In this document: positions 31,445 through 39,655 of the stretch, one piece after another
Numbering within the stretch: the first letter of the stretch is position 1
Layout: each line of letters opens with the position of its first letter
Source of the DNA: JBMOGA01 sp049318625
Lineage (GTDB): Bacteria; Pseudomonadota; Alphaproteobacteria; Rhizobiales; Hyphomicrobiaceae
NCBI GenBank assembly: GCA_049318625.1
Contig: JBMOGA010000033.1
Location: 1-39,655 of the forward strand
Reading direction: 5' to 3'
Length of the DNA stretch: 39,655 nt
The notes under the pieces: generated by a model
What the model was told of the DNA's origin: nothing
Seen by the model: only the letters and a program-made list of their open reading frames with translations
Database searches by the model: none
Translations under genes and position numbers: made by a program

Positions 31445-32650
31445 CTAGTTTTCCCGCGCGTCGGGCCAGACCACCGCGTCGTCCACGGCGTACAGCCGGC
31501 ATGCCGTCTTGGCATGCTCCCCGCACAGCGCCAGCGCCTCGCTGGCCGCGTTCGGGCCGGACCGCCACGCCCACGCCCCCTGCCCACCGATCGCAAAGGC
31601 GCGCGGCACGTCGGCTTCCAGGAAGCTGCGGTAGCCGTCGCGCCCCTTCGCCTGAACGACCGGCACGGCATCCACGGCCTCCACCGGCGCGAACGCGGTG
31701 GCTGGCGGCGCACCCTCGCTGCGCGGCACCGGAAATCCAACCGCCGCGAGATAGCTGTCGACCAGTGGGCGCCAGACCGAGAAACCCCGCCAGCGCAAAG
31801 CATGGCCATCGTCGGCCACCGGGCCGACGATGTGCAGGTTCACCTGCCCGCCCGCCGCCCGATAGGCCTCGGCCCATTTGCGTGGCCACGCGTCGCCCCA
31901 GTAGCGGTCGTTCTCCGCATATAGCCATAGCATCGGCACCCGATTGCGCTGACCTGCCAGGGTCGCGAGGTCGGCCACCTGCCGGCCGTCGCAAGGTTCC
32001 CCCGGTTTCACATCGGGCCGACCGCCGAGCCCACCGACGAAGTTGACGGCGCCGACCACGCCGGGCACCCGCCCGGCCGCCACGACGGTCGCGAACCCGC
32101 CATACGACTGCCCCGCCAGCACGACGCGGGTCGCGTCGACCCATGGCTTGGCAGCGGCCGCCGCCACCGTCGCGGCGATCTGATCGACCATCGCCGTCAC
32201 CACCGGCCGGTAGTCGGCGGTCTGGCACCGCCCGCTCGACTCCGGATCGAGCGCCTGACCGGTTTCCCCATAGCCGACCCGCGTCGGTACGGCGACCGCG
32301 AACCCCCGGCGTACCCAGTACTTGACCCACGCGACGAACCGGTAGCGTCCCATCTTGGCCCGCTCCGCCAGCGGTCCGCGGCCGTGGCTCAGAACCGCGA
32401 GCGGAAAGGGACCGTCACCGGCCGGCCGGAAGTGCGTGACGATGATTTCGGCGACATGACGCTTGCCGTCGCGCGTGGTGACGGTCACCGGATGGCGCTC
32501 GACCACCTCGCGCAACTCCTCGGACAGCTGAGGCACGGCGGGCGCGGCGGGCGCCTTGGTCGCGGCGGCACGGCCCTGCGCCTGCGCACCGGTCGCCGCA
32601 ACCGCCAGCGCCAGCGCCGCCAGCACGCCGATCCGACACCACCGTGTCAC
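31445..32650 (-). CDS. Secreted dienelactone-hydrolase-like alpha/beta hydrolase
   Basis: A 401-residue protein started from a GTG at 32650 with GGGAG seven bases upstream; a further GTG at 32680 has no site and would spoil the signal peptide (CRIGVLAALALAVAATGAQA). The hydrolase core has FPLAVLSHGRG as the oxyanion strand, the nucleophile S182 in AGQSYGG, and a later YAENDRYWGD acid segment and DDGHAL histidine. The substrate is unknown; it acts in the periplasm or outside. The C-terminal 100 residues, with three cysteines, lie beyond the hydrolase core. It is 57 bases downstream of purD on the same strand. Confidence 0.78.
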   Translation of the reverse strand: MTRWCRIGVLAALALAVAATGAQAQGRAAATKAPAAPAVPQLSEELREVVERHPVTVTTRDGKRHVAEIIVTHFRPAGDGPFPLAVLSHGRGPLAERAKMGRYRFVAWVKYWVRRGFAVAVPTRVGYGETGQALDPESSGRCQTADYRPVVTAMVDQIAATVAAAAAKPWVDATRVVLAGQSYGGFATVVAAGRVPGVVGAVNFVGGLGGRPDVKPGEPCDGRQVADLATLAGQRNRVPMLWLYAENDRYWGDAWPRKWAEAYRAAGGQVNLHIVGPVADDGHALRWRGFSVWRPLVDSYLAAVGFPVPRSEGAPPATAFAPVEAVDAVPVVQAKGRDGYRSFLEADVPRAFAIGGQGAWAWRSGPNAASEALALCGEHAKTACRLYAVDDAVVWPDAREN

Positions 32651-32707
32651 GTCACCACTCCCGCCCTGCGATCGCCGCACCGACCGGCCCGGCGAGCCGC
32701 GATCCGC

Positions 32708-33994
32708 TCACCCTTCGTCCCGCTCGCGGGCGATCGCCCGCCATGCGATGTCCTTGCGGCAGAAACCGCCCGGCCAGTCGATCACGCCCACCGCCTGATA
32801 GGCCCGCGCCTGTGCTTCGGCGACGGTTCGCCCCCGCGCCGTCACATTCAGAACCCGTCCGCCATTGGCGAGCAGGCGTGCGCCGTCTCGCCGTGTGCCG
32901 GCATGGAAGATCTCGACGCCTTCCACCCGCTGCGCCGCCTCCAGCCCACGGATTTCCGTGCCCTTCTCCGGCGTTCCGGGATAGCCGTTGGCGGCCATCA
33001 CTACCGTCACCGCTGGCTCGTCACGCCACGTCAACGTGAAGGAATCGAGCACGCCGTCCACGGTGGCCAGCAGCACCGGCAGCAGGTCGGATTTCAGCCG
33101 CATCAGCAGCACCTGGCACTCGGGATCGCCGAAGCGGACGTTGTACTCGATGAGCTTCGGACCGTCGGCCGAGATCATCAGGCCGGCGAACAAGACGCCC
33201 TTGAACGGCGTCCCGGCATCGGCCAGCGCCTTCACGGTCGGGCGGATGATCTCGTCGAGCACGCGGGACGCGACGGCGTCGGTCACCACCGGGGCCGGCG
33301 AGTAGGCCCCCATGCCGCCGGTATTCGGGCCGACGTCGCCGTCACCAACCCGCTTGTGGTCCTGCGCGGCAGCGAGCGCCAGCACGTGCGTGCCGTCGAC
33401 CAGCGCGAAGAAGCTCGCCTCCTCGCCCTCGAGGAACGCCTCGATCACCACCTCGGCGCCGGCCGCGCCGAACGCACCGCCGAAACAGGCGTCGATCGCC
33501 GCCTCCGCCTCGGCAAGTGTCGTCGCGATGACGACCCCCTTCCCGGCGGCCAGCCCGTCGGCCTTGACCACCACCGGCAGCACGGGATCTGGCCCGAGAT
33601 AGGCCTTGGCCGACGCCGCATCGCAGAACCGGCCATAGGCCGCCGTCGGAATGCCGTGGGCCTGACACAGATCCTTCGTGAAGCCCTTGGAGCCTTCGAG
33701 CCGCGCCGCCGCCCGAGACGGCCCGAACGCATCGATGCCCTCCTCGGTCAGAGCATCGACCAGCCCGGCGACCAGCGGCGCCTCGGGCCCGACCACCACG
33801 AAATCGATGCGCCGGTCGCGGCAGAAGCGGATGATCGCCTCATGGTCGTCGAGATCGAGCGGCACGCACTCGGCGATATCGGCGATGCCGGCATTGCCGG
33901 GCGCCACCACCAGCCGCGTCAGCAGCGGGCTCGCCGCAATCGCCCAGGCCAATGCGTGCTCGCGACCGCCCGAGCCGAGGATCAAAACGTTCAT
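32708..33994 (-). CDS. purD: Phosphoribosylamine-glycine ligase
   Basis: A 428-residue ATP-grasp enzyme for the second step of purine synthesis: phosphoribosylamine + glycine + ATP to GAR. Motifs are MNVLILGSGGREHAL at the N-terminus (GGGAG four bases before this ATG decides the start over one at 34057), FVVVGPEAPLVAGLVD, LPVVVKADGLAAGKGV and the ligase signature RFGDPECQ, followed by the C-terminal domain with GTEIRGLEAA. It is divergent from xseA, a common neighbourhood in this order, with 167 bases between the starts. Confidence 0.97.
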   Translation of the reverse strand: MNVLILGSGGREHALAWAIAASPLLTRLVVAPGNAGIADIAECVPLDLDDHEAIIRFCRDRRIDFVVVGPEAPLVAGLVDALTEEGIDAFGPSRAAARLEGSKGFTKDLCQAHGIPTAAYGRFCDAASAKAYLGPDPVLPVVVKADGLAAGKGVVIATTLAEAEAAIDACFGGAFGAAGAEVVIEAFLEGEEASFFALVDGTHVLALAAAQDHKRVGDGDVGPNTGGMGAYSPAPVVTDAVASRVLDEIIRPTVKALADAGTPFKGVLFAGLMISADGPKLIEYNVRFGDPECQVLLMRLKSDLLPVLLATVDGVLDSFTLTWRDEPAVTVVMAANGYPGTPEKGTEIRGLEAAQRVEGVEIFHAGTRRDGARLLANGGRVLNVTARGRTVAEAQARAYQAVGVIDWPGGFCRKDIAWRAIARERDEG

Positions 33995-34161
33995 GGCGCT
34001 CCCACGATGACGCCCAAGCGGCGTCCACGGTGCTCGTTCGGCGCCGACATAGCACACCCCCGCCGGGTGTGAGCAAGCTCTCGAACCGGTGGCGCGCCGA
34101 CCCGAATTCGGCCAGGAACGCGGTACAGATCTGTGCCGACCAACCGTGAGACCCTTGCCCC

Positions 34162-35907
34162 TTGGCCGATCCCGCCGCGAAGACCCGCACCAACATCGCC
34201 GAACTCTCCGTGTCGGAGCTGGCCGGCGCCATCAAGTCGACGCTGGAGGACAGCTTCGGCTACGTGCGGTTGCGCGGCGAGATATCGGGCTACCGTGGGC
34301 CGCACAGCTCCGGCCACTGCTACTTCGCGCTCAAGGACGACAAGGCCAAGATCGAGGCGGTGATCTGGCGGGCGAGCTTCGCGCGCCTCAAGGTCAAGCC
34401 GGAGGAGGGCCTCGAGGTCATCGCCGTCGGCCGCGTCACCACGTTCCCCGGCAAGAGCACCTATCAGATCGTCGTCGAATCGCTGGAGCCGGCCGGCGTC
34501 GGCGCGCTGATGGCGCTGCTCGAGGAGCGCAAGAAGAAGCTGGCGGCCGAAGGCCTCTTCGAGGAGGCCCGCAAGCGCAAACTGCCGTTCCTGCCGCGCG
34601 TCGTCGGCATCGTGACGTCGCCCACCGGCGCTGTGATCCGCGACATGCTGCACGGCTTTCACGAGCGTTTCCCCGTTCACGTCCTGGTCTGGCCCGTTCG
34701 CGTCCAGGGCGAAACCTCGGCCGCCGAGGTCGCCGCCGCCATCCGCGGCTTCAACGCCATGCCGGCCGGCGGCCCGCTGCCCCGGCCCGATGTACTGATC
34801 GTCGCGCGCGGCGGCGGCAGCCTCGAGGACCTGTGGGGCTTCAACGAGGAGATCGTGGTGCGCGCAGCAGCGGCCAGCACCATTCCGCTGGTCTCCGCTG
34901 TCGGCCACGAGACCGATTGGACGTTGCTCGACCTCGCGGCCGATGCCCGCGCACCGACGCCGACCAAGGCCGCCGAATGGGTGGTGCCGAACTACGCCGA
35001 CCTGATCGAGACGACCGGCAAGCTCGAACTGCGGCTCGCCGTCGCCGCCCGCCGTGTGGTCGACGCCCGCCGCACCGAACTGAGGGCCGCCGCGCGCGGC
35101 CTGCCGCGGCCGACGGATCTCGTTGCCCTGCCCCGCCAGCGGCTCGACGCCGCCGACCGCCAGCTCGGTCTGTGCATGGCGGCCGTGGTGCGCCGAAGCC
35201 GCGCCCGCCTCGATACCGCAGCGGGACGCCTGCCACAGCCGTGGTCGCTGGTGCGGCTGCCCCGCGAGCGGTTCACCGCCGTCGATCGCCGCCTTGGCCG
35301 GGCCCTCATCGCCAACACCCGCGCCCATGCTCATCTGCTGGCCCGGGTCAGCGGTCGCTTGACCCCGCGGCTGCTGGCGCTCCGCATCGAGCGCAGCCAC
35401 GAACGGCTCGGCGGCGTTGCCGGCCGCGGCACCCAGGCGCTCGGCCGTCTCACCGCCCACCGCCGTCTGCGCCTCGAGCGCGTGGCCGGCCGGCTATCGC
35501 CCGAGGGGACCCGGCGGCGCATCGCATACGGCAGCGAGCGGCTGGAGCAGTTGGCGAAGCGCGCCACCAGGGCCGTCGCCAACCACATCACCGCCGAGCG
35601 CCGCCGGCTCACCGCCGTGTCACAATTGCTGGCCTCGCTGAGCTACCAGAGCGTGCTGCGCCGCGGCTATGCCCTGGTCCGTGACGACGCCGGCCGGCCG
35701 GTCCGCTCGGTTGCCAGGGTCGCGCCCGGTACGCCGGTCGAGGTCGAACTGGCGGATGGCCGGTTCGCGGCGACCACCGGCGACGTCACGCCGTCCGAAC
35801 CCCGGGTTGCAGCAACGCCCGCGCCGGCAGCGCCGGCCCCTGCGCCACAGGCGGCCCGTGCCCGCCGGCCGGGCCAGGGGGGCGGCAATCAGGGCAGCCT
35901 GTTCTGA
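34162..35907 (+). CDS. xseA: Exodeoxyribonuclease VII large subunit
   Basis: A 581-residue protein. An OB-fold (LSVSELAGAIKSTLEDSFGYVRLRGEISGYRG..., with SSGHCYFALKD) is followed by the catalytic domain with VVGIVTSPTGAVIRDML, VLIVARGGGSLEDLWGFNEE and VSAVGHETDWTLLDLAAD. A long helical region then carries repeated Arg-rich units of the PRxRLDAADRQLG type (about 320-510). It binds XseB and degrades single-stranded DNA in repair. The chosen start is a TTG at 34162, reading MADPAAKTRTNIAELSVSEL; no better ATG precedes the conserved OB-fold. The Ala/Pro-rich tail (APAPAAPAPAPQ) is a lineage feature. Confidence 0.95.
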   Translation: MADPAAKTRTNIAELSVSELAGAIKSTLEDSFGYVRLRGEISGYRGPHSSGHCYFALKDDKAKIEAVIWRASFARLKVKPEEGLEVIAVGRVTTFPGKSTYQIVVESLEPAGVGALMALLEERKKKLAAEGLFEEARKRKLPFLPRVVGIVTSPTGAVIRDMLHGFHERFPVHVLVWPVRVQGETSAAEVAAAIRGFNAMPAGGPLPRPDVLIVARGGGSLEDLWGFNEEIVVRAAAASTIPLVSAVGHETDWTLLDLAADARAPTPTKAAEWVVPNYADLIETTGKLELRLAVAARRVVDARRTELRAAARGLPRPTDLVALPRQRLDAADRQLGLCMAAVVRRSRARLDTAAGRLPQPWSLVRLPRERFTAVDRRLGRALIANTRAHAHLLARVSGRLTPRLLALRIERSHERLGGVAGRGTQALGRLTAHRRLRLERVAGRLSPEGTRRRIAYGSERLEQLAKRATRAVANHITAERRRLTAVSQLLASLSYQSVLRRGYALVRDDAGRPVRSVARVAPGTPVEVELADGRFAATTGDVTPSEPRVAATPAPAAPAPAPQAARARRPGQGGGNQGSLF

Positions 35908-35969
35908 CCCGCCCGCTTGACGGGTAGGCCCGCATGAGCCATCTCCTCTCGCCAGCATCCGAGGCGGTC

Positions 35970-36194
35970 ATGAACAGGTTCGAGCGGTTTTTCGGCGGCA
36001 AGGGCGAGGCTCGGCTGCGGTTCGGCGACGGGGAGTTCCAGATCGTCGTGCCCGGCGATTTCGTGCGTTGCGCCGTCACCGGCCAGCCGATTGCGCTCGC
36101 CGATCTCAAGTACTGGAGCGTGGAACGCCAGGAAGCCTATGCGACCGCCGAGGCATCTTGGCAGCGCACAACCGCCGATCGGCGAACAGGCTAG
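35970..36194 (+). CDS. DUF2093 protein
   Basis: A 74-residue protein that matches the alphaproteobacterial DUF2093 family along its length: MNRFERFFGG, LRFGDGEFQIVVPGDFVRCAVTGQPIALADLKYWSVERQEAY. The start at 35970 follows GAGG by five bases and coincides with the family N-terminus; an ATG at 35934 would add twelve atypical residues. Function is unknown, though it commonly lies next to xseA in Hyphomicrobiales, as here (62 bases downstream). Confidence 0.9.
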   Translation: MNRFERFFGGKGEARLRFGDGEFQIVVPGDFVRCAVTGQPIALADLKYWSVERQEAYATAEASWQRTTADRRTG

Positions 36195-36329
36195 CCCAAG
36201 GCCCCTGCCCGATCCCCGGGCAGTCCTGCAAACCGCCTAGAATTCAATCGGATGCCGACCACTTGTGCTGTCCCACGCGGGCGGCCATAACGGCGACGCC
36301 GCAGCGGACAACAACGGGAGCCAACCAGC

Positions 36330-37712
36330 ATGTCGACCCGCCAGGACGGCGCTCCCAGCCGGCAAATCGGCTCCTATGACGACCTTGTCGGCTGGATCGC
36401 GGCGGGTGAGAAGCCGCCCTCGGGCTGGTTGATCGGCACCGAGCACGAGAAATTCGCCTTTCACACCGACACGCAGTCGCCCGTACCCTACGAGGGGCCG
36501 CGCGGCATTCGCGCGCTGATGGAAGCGCTGATCGCCCGCTACGGTTGGGAGCCGATCCTCGAGGGCGCCAACATCATCGCCCTGAAGCGCCCCCACGGCG
36601 AGGGCTCGGAGACCATCTCGCTCGAGCCCGGCGGCCAGTTCGAGTTGTCCGGCGCCCCGGTGCTGAGCCTGCACGAGACCCGCGACGAGACCAACCGGCA
36701 TCTTGCCGAGGTGCTCGACGTCGGTGAGGACCTCGGCATCGGCTTCCTCGGCCTCGGCTTCTCGCCGAAGTGGACGCTGGCCGAGACACCCCGCATGCCC
36801 AAGCAGCGCTACGGCGTGATGACCCGCTACATGCCCCAGGTCGGCGCTGGCGGGCTCGAAATGATGTACCGGACCTGCACGATCCAGGTGAACCTCGACT
36901 TCGCGAACGAAGCCGACATGGTCCAGAAGTTGCGCGTCTCGCTGGCGTTGCAGCCGATCGCCACCGCGCTGTTCGCGGCCTCGCCCTTCACCGAGGGCAA
37001 GCCCAACGGCTTCAAGTCGCTGCGCAGCGAGGTCTGGCGCGATACCGACCGCCAGCGCACCGGCCTGCTGCCGTTCGCCTTCGAGCCGGGCATGGGCTAT
37101 CAGCGCTACGTCGACTACGCACTCGGCGTGCCTATGTATTTCGTCTATCGCGACGGCCGCTACATCGACGTCGCCGGCGCCTCGTTCCGCGATTTCATGG
37201 CCGGTCGCCTGCCGCAACTCCCGGGCGAGACGCCGACCATCGACGACTGGTCCGACCATTTGACGACCCTGTTCCCCGAGGTCCGCCTGAAGCGCTTCCT
37301 GGAGATGCGCGGCGCCGACGGCGGCCGCTGGCGCCGCATCTGCGCGCTGCCGGCCTACTGGGTCGGCCTGCTTTATGACCGCACGGCGCTCGACGCGGCG
37401 TGGGATCTCGTCAAGGATTGGACCGTGGAGGAGCGCGACGGGCTGCGCAACGATGTGCCGCGCCTCGGCTTCGATTCGCCCTTCCGCAAGAGCCGTGCCC
37501 TCGATATTGCGCGAGAGACGGTCGCCATCGCACGTGCGGGTCTTGCCGCCCGCGCCCGCCACGATGCCTCCGGCCGCGACGAGACCGTTTATCTCGAACC
37601 GCTGGAGGAAAGCGTCGCGACCGGGCATACCCCCGCCGACGATCTACTGGCCCGCTATGAGACCTCTTGGAACCGCAGGATCGAGCCCATATTCACCGAG
37701 CAGTCGTTCTGA
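36330..37712 (+). CDS. gshA: Glutamate-cysteine ligase, plant-type
   Basis: A 460-residue cytoplasmic enzyme for the first step of glutathione synthesis. It belongs to the GCS2/plant-alphaproteobacterial class, not the E. coli class: WLIGTEHEKFAFH (glutamate/metal site), ISLEPGGQFELSG, GLGFSPKW, RYGVMTRYMPQVG and MYRTCTIQVNLDF are clear. FEPGMGYQRYVDYAL and PTIDDWSDHLTTLFPEVRLKRFLEMRGAD follow. The length is normal. A GGGAG stands eleven bases before the ATG. Class members can be redox-regulated through disulphides, but I cannot assign such a pair here. Confidence 0.94.
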   Translation: MSTRQDGAPSRQIGSYDDLVGWIAAGEKPPSGWLIGTEHEKFAFHTDTQSPVPYEGPRGIRALMEALIARYGWEPILEGANIIALKRPHGEGSETISLEPGGQFELSGAPVLSLHETRDETNRHLAEVLDVGEDLGIGFLGLGFSPKWTLAETPRMPKQRYGVMTRYMPQVGAGGLEMMYRTCTIQVNLDFANEADMVQKLRVSLALQPIATALFAASPFTEGKPNGFKSLRSEVWRDTDRQRTGLLPFAFEPGMGYQRYVDYALGVPMYFVYRDGRYIDVAGASFRDFMAGRLPQLPGETPTIDDWSDHLTTLFPEVRLKRFLEMRGADGGRWRRICALPAYWVGLLYDRTALDAAWDLVKDWTVEERDGLRNDVPRLGFDSPFRKSRALDIARETVAIARAGLAARARHDASGRDETVYLEPLEESVATGHTPADDLLARYETSWNRRIEPIFTEQSF

Positions 37713-37827
37713 ACACCCCGGCTGGTTCAGGTCCCGTTCAGAGCGGCCGCGCTAGACCAGTGCACGAGATGATTGGAGGATGGCGCCGACGCTCCGCGCC
37801 ATCTCGCCCACCGGGAGCACAACCGTG

Positions 37828-38043
37828 ATGAACAACATTTTCCGATCGCGGATTCCGACGGTCCTGCTCGGCAGTCTGGCCGTGGCGGCCGTCGTGCTGT
37901 CCGCCCTGCCGGCCAGCGCCAACAACTCCTGCCAGCAGAGCTGCCGGGCACAGTGGAACCAGTGCCGGATCGCGACCAAGGGCGCGTCGAGTTGCGACGC
38001 CCATCTGCAGGCCTGCATGCAGAGTTGCATCCCCCGCCGCTGA
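37828..38043 (+). CDS. Small cysteine-rich secreted protein
   Basis: A 71-residue protein beginning MNNIFRSRIPTVLLG with a signal peptide (cleavage after ASA near residue 31). The mature part of about 40 residues has six cysteines in a C-x3-C-x6-C, C-x6-C-x3-C arrangement (SCQQSCRAQWNQC ... SCDAHLQACMQSC). The mirrored CxxxC helices suggest a disulphide-locked helical hairpin. GGGAG lies ten bases before the ATG. An intrinsic terminator follows 23 bases after the stop. No named family is recognised. Confidence 0.72.
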   Translation: MNNIFRSRIPTVLLGSLAVAAVVLSALPASANNSCQQSCRAQWNQCRIATKGASSCDAHLQACMQSCIPRR

Positions 38044-38066
38044 GCCACGCCCGGCCGCCGCAATAC

Positions 38067-38095
38067 AAAAAAGGCCTCCGCAAGGAGGCCTTTTC
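38067..38095 (+). terminator. Bidirectional intrinsic terminator between the Cys-rich gene and hppA
   Basis: AAAAGGCCTCC-GCAA-GGAGGCCTTTT is a perfect 11-bp stem with a GNRA-type loop, followed by TTTTCTGTT. The A-run on the left provides a U-tract for the minus strand, so it can serve both the small secreted protein gene and the convergent hppA. Confidence 0.9.
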
Positions 38096-38143
38096 TGTTG
38101 ATCCGGTGTCGATGGCGGCGGCACGTGCCGCCGCCTCGCCCCG

Positions 38144-39655
38144 TCAGTGCGCCAGAACCGCCAGCAGCAGCAGCGCGACGATGTTGGTGATCTTGATCGC
38201 CGGGTTCACGGCCGGACCGGCGGTGTCCTTGTAGGGATCGCCGACGGTGTCACCAGTGACCGATGCCTTGTGCGCATCCGAGCCCTTGAGATGCTTCACA
38301 CCGTCCTTGTCGATGAAGCCGTCTTCGAACGACTTCTTGGCGTTGTCCCAGGCGCCGCCGCCCGACGTCATCGAGATGGCGACGAACAGGCCGGTGACGA
38401 TCACGCCGAGCAGCATGGCGCCGACCGCCGAGAAGGCGGCGCTCTTGCCGGCAGCACCACCGCCCGCGACCACCAGGATCACGAAGTACAGCAGGATCGG
38501 CGACAGCACCGGCAGCAGCGAGGGCACAACCATCTCGCGGATGGCCGCCTTCGTCAGCATGTCGACGGCGGCCGCGTAATCCGGACGATCCGTTCCCTGC
38601 ATGATACCGGGCTTCGCCTTGAACTGGCGACGCACCTCTTCGACGACCGCGCCGCCCGCACGGCCCACCGCCGTCATGGCGATGCCGCCGAACAGGAACG
38701 GGATCAGACCGCCGAGCAGCAGGCCGACCACCACGTAGGGATTGTCGAGCGAGAAGTTCGGCACGACCCCCTTGAAGTAGGCGAACTGCGTCGAGCCGGC
38801 CTTGTTGGCCTCGGTGATGAAGAACTGCAGGTCGTAGCTATAGGCGGCGAACAGCACCAGCGCGCCGAGACCGGCCGAACCGATCGCATAGCCCTTGGTG
38901 ACGGCCTTTGTCGTGTTGCCGACCGCGTCGAGCGCGTCGGTCGACTTGCGGACCTCCTTCGGCAAGCCCGCCATTTCGGCGATGCCGCCCGCGTTGTCCG
39001 TCACCGGACCGAACGCGTCGAGCGCGACGATCATGCCGGCGAGACCGAGCATCGTCGTCGTCGCGATCGCGGTGCCGAACAGCCCCGCCAGCTTGAACGT
39101 CACGACGATGCCGGCGACGATCACCAGCGTCGGCAGCGCGCAGGACTCGAGGCTGACCGCGAGACCCTGGATCACGTTGGTGCCGTGACCGGTCACCGAC
39201 GCCTGGCTGATCGAGCGCACCGGACGGAAGCCGATGCCGGTGTAGTACTCGGTGATCCACACGATCAGGCCGGTGACGGCGAGACCGACGAGGCCGCAGA
39301 TGAACAGCGCCGTGCCCGTGATCGATGTGCCGGCGGCGACGCCGACCTCACCCCAAGTGCCGAGCACGAGTTGCGTCGCGCCCCACAGACCCGCGACCGA
39401 AAGCACCGCCGAAGCGATCAGCCCGCGATACAACGCGCCCATGATCGAGTTGTTGGAGCCGAGTTTCACGAAGTAGGTGCCGATGATGGACGTCACGATG
39501 CACGCGCCGCAGATAGCCAGCGGGTAGATCATCATGGCACTGAGGCTGGCCTGACCGGCGAAGAAGATCGCCGCCAGCACCATCGTCGCGACGACAGTCA
39601 CGGCGTAGGTCTCGAACAGGTCGGCCGCCATGCCGGCGCAGTCGCCGACGTTGTC
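38144..39655 (-). CDS. hppA: K+-independent H+-translocating pyrophosphatase (5' end outside window)
   Basis: The frame continues to the right edge, so the N-terminal part is missing; 503 residues are visible to the stop at 38144. The first visible residues DNVGDCAGMAADLFE are a conserved active-site loop of membrane-bound pyrophosphatases, and the D-rich second loop (ALDAFGPVTDNAGGIAEMAGL) and VGDPYKDTAGPAVNPAIKI near the C-terminus complete the site. About ten membrane helices are visible. The segment GNTTKAVTKGYAIGSAGL has Lys at the position that is Ala in K+-dependent enzymes, which predicts a K+-independent proton pump. It uses PPi hydrolysis to export protons across the inner membrane. 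Confidence 0.96.
   Translation of the reverse strand, partial: DNVGDCAGMAADLFETYAVTVVATMVLAAIFFAGQASLSAMMIYPLAICGACIVTSIIGTYFVKLGSNNSIMGALYRGLIASAVLSVAGLWGATQLVLGTWGEVGVAAGTSITGTALFICGLVGLAVTGLIVWITEYYTGIGFRPVRSISQASVTGHGTNVIQGLAVSLESCALPTLVIVAGIVVTFKLAGLFGTAIATTTMLGLAGMIVALDAFGPVTDNAGGIAEMAGLPKEVRKSTDALDAVGNTTKAVTKGYAIGSAGLGALVLFAAYSYDLQFFITEANKAGSTQFAYFKGVVPNFSLDNPYVVVGLLLGGLIPFLFGGIAMTAVGRAGGAVVEEVRRQFKAKPGIMQGTDRPDYAAAVDMLTKAAIREMVVPSLLPVLSPILLYFVILVVAGGGAAGKSAAFSAVGAMLLGVIVTGLFVAISMTSGGGAWDNAKKSFEDGFIDKDGVKHLKGSDAHKASVTGDTVGDPYKDTAGPAVNPAIKITNIVALLLLAVLAH

Noticed and set aside
1..39655. CRISPR array, rRNA or riboswitch
   Set aside because: No regularly spaced short repeats, no rRNA signatures and no recognisable riboswitch core were seen on either strand.

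Overview
This GC-rich window looks chromosomal and comes from an alphaproteobacterium, most likely of the order Hyphomicrobiales (Rhizobiales). The grounds are a DUF2093 protein, a hisS-hisZ-hisG operon with short-form HisG, a plant-type glutamate-cysteine ligase, a K+-independent H+-pyrophosphatase, and a hydrolase with the full residue set of Rhodopseudomonas fluoroacetate dehalogenase. Genus cannot be fixed by eye.

Layout. (1) Bases 1-2127 are the right end of an integrated element: an IS21-like insertion-sequence end at the left edge that cuts a small gene, an AlpA-like DNA-binding protein, a tyrosine integrase, and a 43-bp 3' fragment of a tRNA-Cys gene that marks the attachment site. 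(2) 2392-7394 carries envelope or secreted functions: an L,D-transpeptidase, an NTF2-like protein, a family-39-type glycosyltransferase and a secreted trypsin fused to a DUF4384-like domain. (3) 7423-12958 is a 5.5-kb accessory island bracketed by two near-identical 135-bp structured repeats (candidate small RNAs with intrinsic terminators). On the minus strand it holds a HlyC-type toxin acyltransferase, a coupled 40-residue frame, an Imm11-like immunity protein, two copies of an 86-residue gene, a chimeric pseudogene, a large PIN-headed protein with a decayed 3' end, and a 40-residue secreted peptide. A ~707-bp tandem duplication through a 10-bp microhomology explains the paralogues and the chimera. 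This is the most unusual part of the window. (4) 12951-15395 is a MHYT-PAS-GGDEF-EAL protein, followed by an intact tRNA-Asn.

(5) 16236-21981 is a heavy-metal RND efflux operon: His-rich periplasmic protein, unusual fused adaptor, CusA/CzcA-like pump, small periplasmic protein. (6) 22141-38043 is mostly housekeeping and stress functions: two alpha/beta hydrolases (one a predicted fluoroacetate dehalogenase), hisS-hisZ-hisG, a patatin, a flotillin-like SPFH protein, a PsiF-repeat protein, a secreted hydrolase, purD divergent from xseA, DUF2093, glutamate-cysteine ligase and a cysteine-rich small secreted protein. (7) The right edge holds most of hppA on the minus strand, cut by the window end.

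How the genes fit together: HisZ and HisG form one ATP-phosphoribosyltransferase, encoded with the histidyl-tRNA synthetase. The metal operon is a self-contained inner-membrane/periplasmic export unit without its own outer-membrane channel. The island reads as a remodelled toxin-immunity locus in which the activating acyltransferase and the immunity genes survive better than the toxin.
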